Shown: positions 58,890 to 64,000 of the stretch, piece by piece
Position numbering within the stretch: position 1 is the stretch's first letter
Layout: the number at the start of each line of letters is the position of its first letter
Assembly (NCBI GenBank): GCA_961205875.1
Contig: OY540817.1
Span: 16,837,001 to 16,901,000, forward strand
DNA: 64,000 nt
From: Sialis fuliginosa
Lineage: Eukaryota > Arthropoda > Insecta > Megaloptera > Sialidae
Reading direction: 5' to 3'
Notes under the pieces: generated by a model
The model's database searches: none
The model's input: only the letters and a program-made list of their open reading frames with translations
Told to the model about the DNA's origin: nothing
Program-made: the position numbers and the translations under genes

Positions 58890-58985
58890 AAAGAAAGGAG
58901 CCCACGCAAAACAAATGTACACAAGCCGTGGGTTCGATTCTTGAGGTCTGCACAACCAACTTCCCAGTATAAATACTGATTATTT
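58890..58985 (+). mobile_element. LINE/SINE conserved block, family K copy 2
   Basis: AAGCCGTGGGTTCGATTCTT then GAGGTCTGCACAACCAACTT and CCCA are shared with 37280 and 59937. GGTTCGATTCT resembles a pol III B box. No A box was found at the usual distance, so a tRNA-derived SINE is possible but not shown. Confidence 0.5.
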
Positions 58986-59699
58986 ATTGTTTCCATATAA
59001 TTTATATGAATATTTTTTTTAATATGTAAATATATTAAAAAATTTAATTGAATTTGTCAGAAATAAAACTCACTTTTGTATTATGAATATTAGTTTTGAC
59101 GGTTGTTTTCATCTCTTCAATGGCTGTTTAGGCATTTGTATTGTAGAATATTTATTCTTGGTAAGTTTCAAGTAAATCCGACCAAAAAAATATTTTTACC
59201 CACACAAACTTTTACACCCCTTTTTATCTCCATAGGGATTGAATTTCGAAAAATCCTTTCTTTCAGATCAAGACGCTTCGGTAGATAAGTTTTTCTCAAC
59301 TAATTTATTTCTACATATCTGAGATTATTTGGACACAGTTTTTTCTAATTTTTTTGTTGTTCAAGTGCCAAAAATAACGAATTCCTTGAAGTAAGAATAC
59401 TAGTATAACATATATAAGATAATCGATGATTCAAAACGAAAAAATAACAAAGTATAAGATTTACGACAGGCAAAAAATAAAACATAGTTATTAGTCTATA
59501 TAGGATTGATCGCTTTAACGCCATTTCAATAAACCAAATTGGCACACAGTATGTTCTGTGCGGCCAAATGGGCAATGACCGCTGCAGAGATATTGCTCAT
59601 ATTAACTATTCTAGAACAAATCTACGCAGAGATCAATCATAGATAGCTTTTGTGTTACAATGTGCATCTAAACATACAATGCAGTATTTTTATTATTAT
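58986..59699. other. AT-rich stretch, nothing recognised
   Basis: The minus frame at 59345-59575 has no known motif. The patch at 59535-59590 is slightly GC-richer. Confidence 0.45.
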
Positions 59700-60075
59700 A
59701 CTTCGCCAATGAAAGTTTTTGTGTTTCGTACAGAAGTCAGAAAAATGGAACATTTATGGAATCAACACTCTATATGTCTACATGTCTGTCTATCTTTCTT
59801 AGGCTGCTAATTTCCGAACTGTTTAGCCTAGCAAACTGAAATTTTCCTGAAATATAGTATGCGACAGACTAAAAATTGATACGATTTTTTCCCCAAAACT
59901 CAAATTTTGAGGAAAAAGTTGTGTAAAAAAATAAAAAAAGCCGTGGGTTGAGACCTTTTAGGTCTACACAACCAGCTTCCCAAAATTACACGTACGTACA
60001 ACACACACACACACATATACATTCGATTTTCGGACCGTTTTCAATAACTTCCTGTTGGGAAGTTAATAATATTGA
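59700..60075 (+). mobile_element. LINE 3'-UTR, family K copy 3 (longest)
   Basis: TCTGTCTATCTTTCTTAGGC, CTAATTTCCGAACTGTTTAG, CAAACTGAAATTTTCCTG, AAGCCGTGGGTTGAGACCTT, CACAACCAGCTTCCCA, (AC)n and CTTCCTGTTGGGAAGTTAAT occur in order, with the GGGAAGT/ACTTCC pair near the end. This shows that the conserved block of the other two copies is part of a longer LINE-like tail. Confidence 0.6.
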
Positions 60076-61141
60076 ATCACAATTGCAACCGTTTGCATGC
60101 AGTGTTCAAATAAAAACAAAATGATACTTATGATAAAAAAAATTATACAAAAAACATAGCTTACATGAATGTAGGAAAGTAACATTTTTCTTCCAGGATG
60201 TAAATTTTATATTATATACCATCCTTTGTTCAGAAACTAAACCAAGCTAAAAAACCTTTTTTCACATAAAAACACTATATTTTTTAAATTTTACTGAAGA
60301 TTAAAATAATGCCATATATTTATATAATATGCAATAAACATCTTGTTGATTTTTTAGTATAGGTACTCAATAAAAATCAATACCTAATATTTGTTCAAGA
60401 ATTTCGGACCCCATGGACCACCAGTTTATAAAATCGGGTGTGAGATAAACACTGCCAACTCAAGTACAAAATATTTACACAAAACTTCGAGTTTAAAAGT
60501 AAATTTAAAGATCAAAGACTTATAATATAATTCAGTTCAGAAAATTAAAGACAGTCTTGTGTATATTCGTTATTTAATTCAAATAAAATTAAATTACTAA
60601 AATGAAACCCATTTTAATTACAACCGCTTTAAGACAATTGTACTGGAAAAGCTTTTAAACTATTACAATAGAACATTTTCACATTTCTGCGTAAAATAAT
60701 ATTGTTTTAACAAACACATATAAGGAAGGTTTTTTTAAGAATAATATTTACTCCTAGAATTACATTGTTTTCCATTTTCATTCGGCATTCATTGCCAGAA
60801 AGGCGCATCGAAAGCAATTAGGAGAAGGGGCGAAAAGGGAGATAAATATCAGTAAATATTTTTTCGACTTGGCGAAGTATGGGGAAGTGTTACTAAAAAA
60901 AATTCACAAAGAAAAAATATTATTAAATGTAATTCTGAAGAAACAATAAAAACCAAGAGATGTATTAAATTAATAATTAATATTAATGAAAATATTTATT
61001 ATTACTTAAATTTTAACCGTAAACTATGTTGAATAAATATGTATAAATTTTTCTCCTAGCTCGAGTAAAAAAGCCCTGAATTTCATAGCGAATCTATTCG
61101 CATAATGCTCTAACTTCTGTTAATTTAATGAAATAAAGGTG
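60076..61141. other. AT-rich stretch, nothing recognised
   Basis: No gene or element end was recognised. Confidence 0.5.
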
Positions 61142-61384
61142 TTATATCTCGGTAACGGGGAAAGATATTTGAATGCACAATAATTTAAATTAAAGAGCAG
61201 TCTAGTGTTTTTAAAATAATATGTAATGTATGTTTTTTTTAAATAATCTTATTTTGAGAGCATTTTTCAAACGATTAACTACAATAAATGTTTGTCTGTT
61301 ATATATCATTTTAAAGGTACTGAATGTCTCTTTAATTTAAACTATTTCGCATTCAAATATCTTACCCCGTTACCGAGATATAAT
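61142..61384. mobile_element. Foldback repeat with arms of about 60 bp (family V)
   Basis: TTATATCTCGGTAACGGGG, AAGATATTTGAATGC and TTTAAATTAAAGAG at the left are matched inverted by CTCTTTAATTTAAA, GCATTCAAATATCTT and CCCCGTTACCGAGATATAA at the right. The loop is about 125 bp. The phrase recalls TATCTCGAGAACGGTTTGAG in the 34734 palindrome, but the rest differs. Confidence 0.75.
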
Positions 61385-61589
61385 GCCCAAAGATGTATAT
61401 TTTTTTCTAATAAAGAAAATTATTTAGGAACCTCAGGATGATATCCAATTACAAATTCTTTCGGTAGGTGTTTTAAAGATATACGAATGCAAATTTTGCG
61501 CATATAGCGTTTAGAAGATTCAAGAAAAAAAATTCACTTCACCCTAATATACACCCTTCACAAAATACATACTGTATTTTTTATCATTT
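61385..61589. other. AT-rich spacer
   Basis: No feature was recognised. Confidence 0.5.
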
Positions 61590-61720
61590 TCGAGATACAA
61601 AATAACTTATGTCCTTCCTCAGGATACAAACTATCTCCCTGCCAAATTCCATCCAGATCGGTTTAGCGGTTTAGCCGTGAAAAGGTTATAGAAATAGTTA
61701 CTTTCGTATATTATATTATT
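61590..61720 (-). mobile_element. RTE-like LINE 3' tail, family E copy 2, minus strand
   Basis: CTATCTCCCTGCCAAATTCC, ATCCAGATCGGTTTAGCGGT and TTAGCCGTGAAAAGGTTATA are the inverse of the E copy at 7445-7640 (GGCTAAATCGCTTAACCGAT.., AAATTTGGTAAGGAGAT). It is truncated. Confidence 0.65.
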
Positions 61721-63514
61721 ATGAATCTTTCTTTGTGAGATTTTCAAACGTCGGCGACTATGTACTTTACAACTCTTATTCAATTAATTGTTTACAAATG
61801 TAAATAAAATGTTTCAATTGAATTATCAGCCTGAATTCGACGAAGCAATTATAGGATTTAAAAATGGAATCGAAATAGATTGCCTAATTGGCGGCAACAC
61901 GGATAGGGCGTGAGTCTATAAACCCTTCAGAAAATTAAATTTCTCCAAATGCCCACAGACTTGTGAGAATAACTTCCTGAAACTGTAATGTATGTAAATT
62001 ACTTTCCTTTGTTACCGACACTGTTTAATTTTAGCCAACAATTGTTATATTCATACATATTAATTATGTAGTGAATTTATATGTATATATTTGTTCCAAA
62101 TGCAAAAATCGATAAAATTAAGGTTTTAAATGATTGATATGATAATTTTTCAATTTAATGTATGTATCTATTTTTAATGGAAGTATTGTAATAACGTCAA
62201 AACCTGGTGGCTGAGCGCGTGTCTATCTATGTGTCTGAATGTAGAATTTTTTTTTTGATGTAAAAATGCACCGATTTGAATTATTTTTGGAGAAAATGTT
62301 TGTCTTAGTGAGTAATCCAGACCTATTGATTTTGGTTTTAACTGGATAAGGGGTTTTGGAAATAGAAAATTTTTCACATTATTTAAAAATAATTTAAATA
62401 TAAAAAAATTATACGGAACAAGGAATTCAGCATGTAAACTAATAACATAATAAAATAAATAAAAAATTAAGGACGCGTTTCTTTACCCACCCAGTATATT
62501 TAATTTATATATCTACTGTATTATATACCAACGTATAAGTCAATGTTTAAAAAAATATCATTAAATCAGAAAATAGGTTAAATAAATGTTAATAAATTTA
62601 TAAATTCTTTTGTTCTTTCCGTTTTTCATGGATTTATGAAAATTATTTTTTTTGCAAAGCCAACAAAAATAGAATTCATGATATTCATAAAAAATGTATC
62701 GAAAAAAATAACTTTACGTTTCTATTAAAACTAGTTTATTTTATATAAATATGTATTTTTTCTACATAATTATTGAAACCAAGATTTACGTTAAAATACT
62801 TATAGCTTTGTATCAGAAAAAAAAATATAGTGAAAACATTAACAAAATACATAATAAAGGCATTTCTACAAATCTTCTGAAATCCCATTGTCAAAATATA
62901 GGGCAAGGGACTAAATTGCATAATACCGAATTTCCATTTTTGCAGACAAATGTATTCACAGAAAAAAGTATAAGAGGGAGAGAAATTGGATATAGGGATG
63001 TATTAAAGTCGGAATTGAACCGAAGGTCTTCTGACAAAATCGTTTAAAGGAATTAAATGTAGTTCGTTATAAATCATTTTTTGTAGGTTAATCGCGAAAT
63101 TTATGGATCCCTTTAAGGATTATTATGACTATATACTATATTTAGAGAGATCTTTAGTCATGGTGACCTATATTTTCAAGGGATAAGAAAAATGTGCTTG
63201 TTTCAATAGAAAATTCTTATACAGAAAAGTAACAATAGAAAAGTTGTTTTTTCTATTTGTTTTAAACGAGTTATCGTTCTTCAAACTGTTCTCCAATTAT
63301 GGATTTTTATTGAAAAGAAATCAAATACAGGGAAATAATAATTTTAATAAAAGAAAATTTGTAATTGATAATAATTAAAATTTCATAAAAATAAAAAGAG
63401 TAAAAAAATTATTGAAAAAATATTTTCACAAGGAACCAATTTTTAATAGGAGTCCCCTTATTAAAATCTATTACCGGAAAATTTCGCTCGGCATGCTTTT
63501 TGAGTTATCTTAAC
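61721..63514. other. AT-rich stretch, nothing firm
   Basis: GGTGGCTGAGCGCGTGTCTA with ATGTGTCTGAATG (62205-62240) may be another repeat tail. The frame at 62751-63047 is A-rich and has no motif. Confidence 0.45.
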
Positions 63515-63842
63515 TATAGATATCTATACGTCTCTCTATCTGTCTGTCCATTAGTGCACTTATCACTCGAGAATCACTTATTCGATTTACGTGTTTTTTT
63601 ATTTTTTATTTATAAATATATTCATTGTCCAGGTTTTAGTATATATTTTGTTACGTTAGGTGACATAAGGAATAAGCAGTGGCTATAATAGTAAATCAAG
63701 TTGTAAAAAGTTTACCGCCAGTGTACTCTTCTGCAATACGCTGCCCAAACAAAATAATGTAGTAAAGAATTGTGTAGAGTCAAAATAATTCTATTTTTCA
63801 AAAATCTTAAACAATAATTTCGTAGTCCACGCGAGCGGGCAC
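63515..63842 (+). mobile_element. LINE/SINE-like 3' tail, family D copy 4
   Basis: CTCTATCTGTCTGTCCATTA, GTGCACTTATCACTCGAGAA, TTACGTTAGGTGACATAAGG, AATAAGCAGTGGCTATAATA and AGTCCACGCGAGCGGGC match 7117-7443 in the same order. The frame at 63500-63688 is a translation of this repeat. Confidence 0.7.
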
Positions 63843-64000
63843 TTTATGTACAATACATAAATATATAGAGATTATTAGAGATATATTTAATAGACATTTG
63901 ATAATGAAATCATATTGAGACCGAATTAGTTTAGACATATTTATACTTTAATCCTGGAAAATAATTGTAAAAACTGTAATTCAATTTTAATACCCATTTA
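63843..64000. other. AT-rich end of window
   Basis: No feature was recognised. Confidence 0.5.

Noticed and set aside
58923..58967. tRNA gene suggested by GGTTCGATTC
   Set aside because: No acceptor stem, A box or anticodon arm; the same block recurs in LINE-like tails.

Overview
The window is strongly AT-rich nuclear DNA (by eye, roughly a quarter to 30 percent G+C). It has long homopolymer runs, microsatellites and many decayed transposable elements, and no prokaryote-style gene packing. The repeats point to an arthropod, most likely an insect: a HARBI1-type Harbinger transposase remnant, hAT, Tc1/mariner and piggyBac-like miniature elements with their expected target duplications, and LINE 3' tails resembling those common in Lepidoptera and some other insects. 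The order cannot be fixed from this sequence alone. No complete protein-coding gene is visible; almost every open frame here is a chance frame or lies inside a repeat.

Layout. 1-382 is the 5' part of a dead Harbinger element on the minus strand. 1.9-2.2 kb is a GC-rich block that is open on both strands. 4.8-5.6 kb holds a terminal-inverted-repeat element followed by a small hairpin retroelement. 7.1-8.7 kb is a cluster of LINE/SINE-like tails. 11.2-20.2 kb is a series of small nonautonomous DNA transposons. 21.7-24.8 kb has more repeats around a CpG-rich island at 22.4 kb. 28.3-28.6 kb contains an exon-like minus-strand frame behind a good splice acceptor. 29.5-36.7 kb is rich in foldback elements, including a palindrome of about 735 bp. 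38-44 kb contains a piggyBac-like MITE, a hAT MITE with a perfect 8-bp target duplication, and two CpG-rich segments. The second of these (42.4-42.6 kb) has a palindromic NRF1/Ewg-type site, a CRE and a 10-bp perfect hairpin, and looks like a promoter. 47-52 kb holds nested hairpin elements. 55.7 kb contains a second exon-like minus-strand frame. The rest to 64 kb is repeats and featureless AT-rich sequence. The window is probably a large intronic or intergenic tract with a few isolated exons and regulatory islands.

Most notable are two related groups of short hairpin insertions, at 5385, 11261, 42768, 47463 and 51442, plus a decayed copy at 23116. They carry a hammerhead-ribozyme-like core (CTGAAGA, short stem II, GAAAC, GTC or GTT) with an almost absent stem III, and most are organised as head-to-head inverted partial copies. 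Three are flanked by 10-13 bp direct repeats. This resembles the hammerhead-bearing ends of Penelope-like retroelements, but no reverse transcriptase is present, and each motif has one extra base after the core, so activity is unproven.
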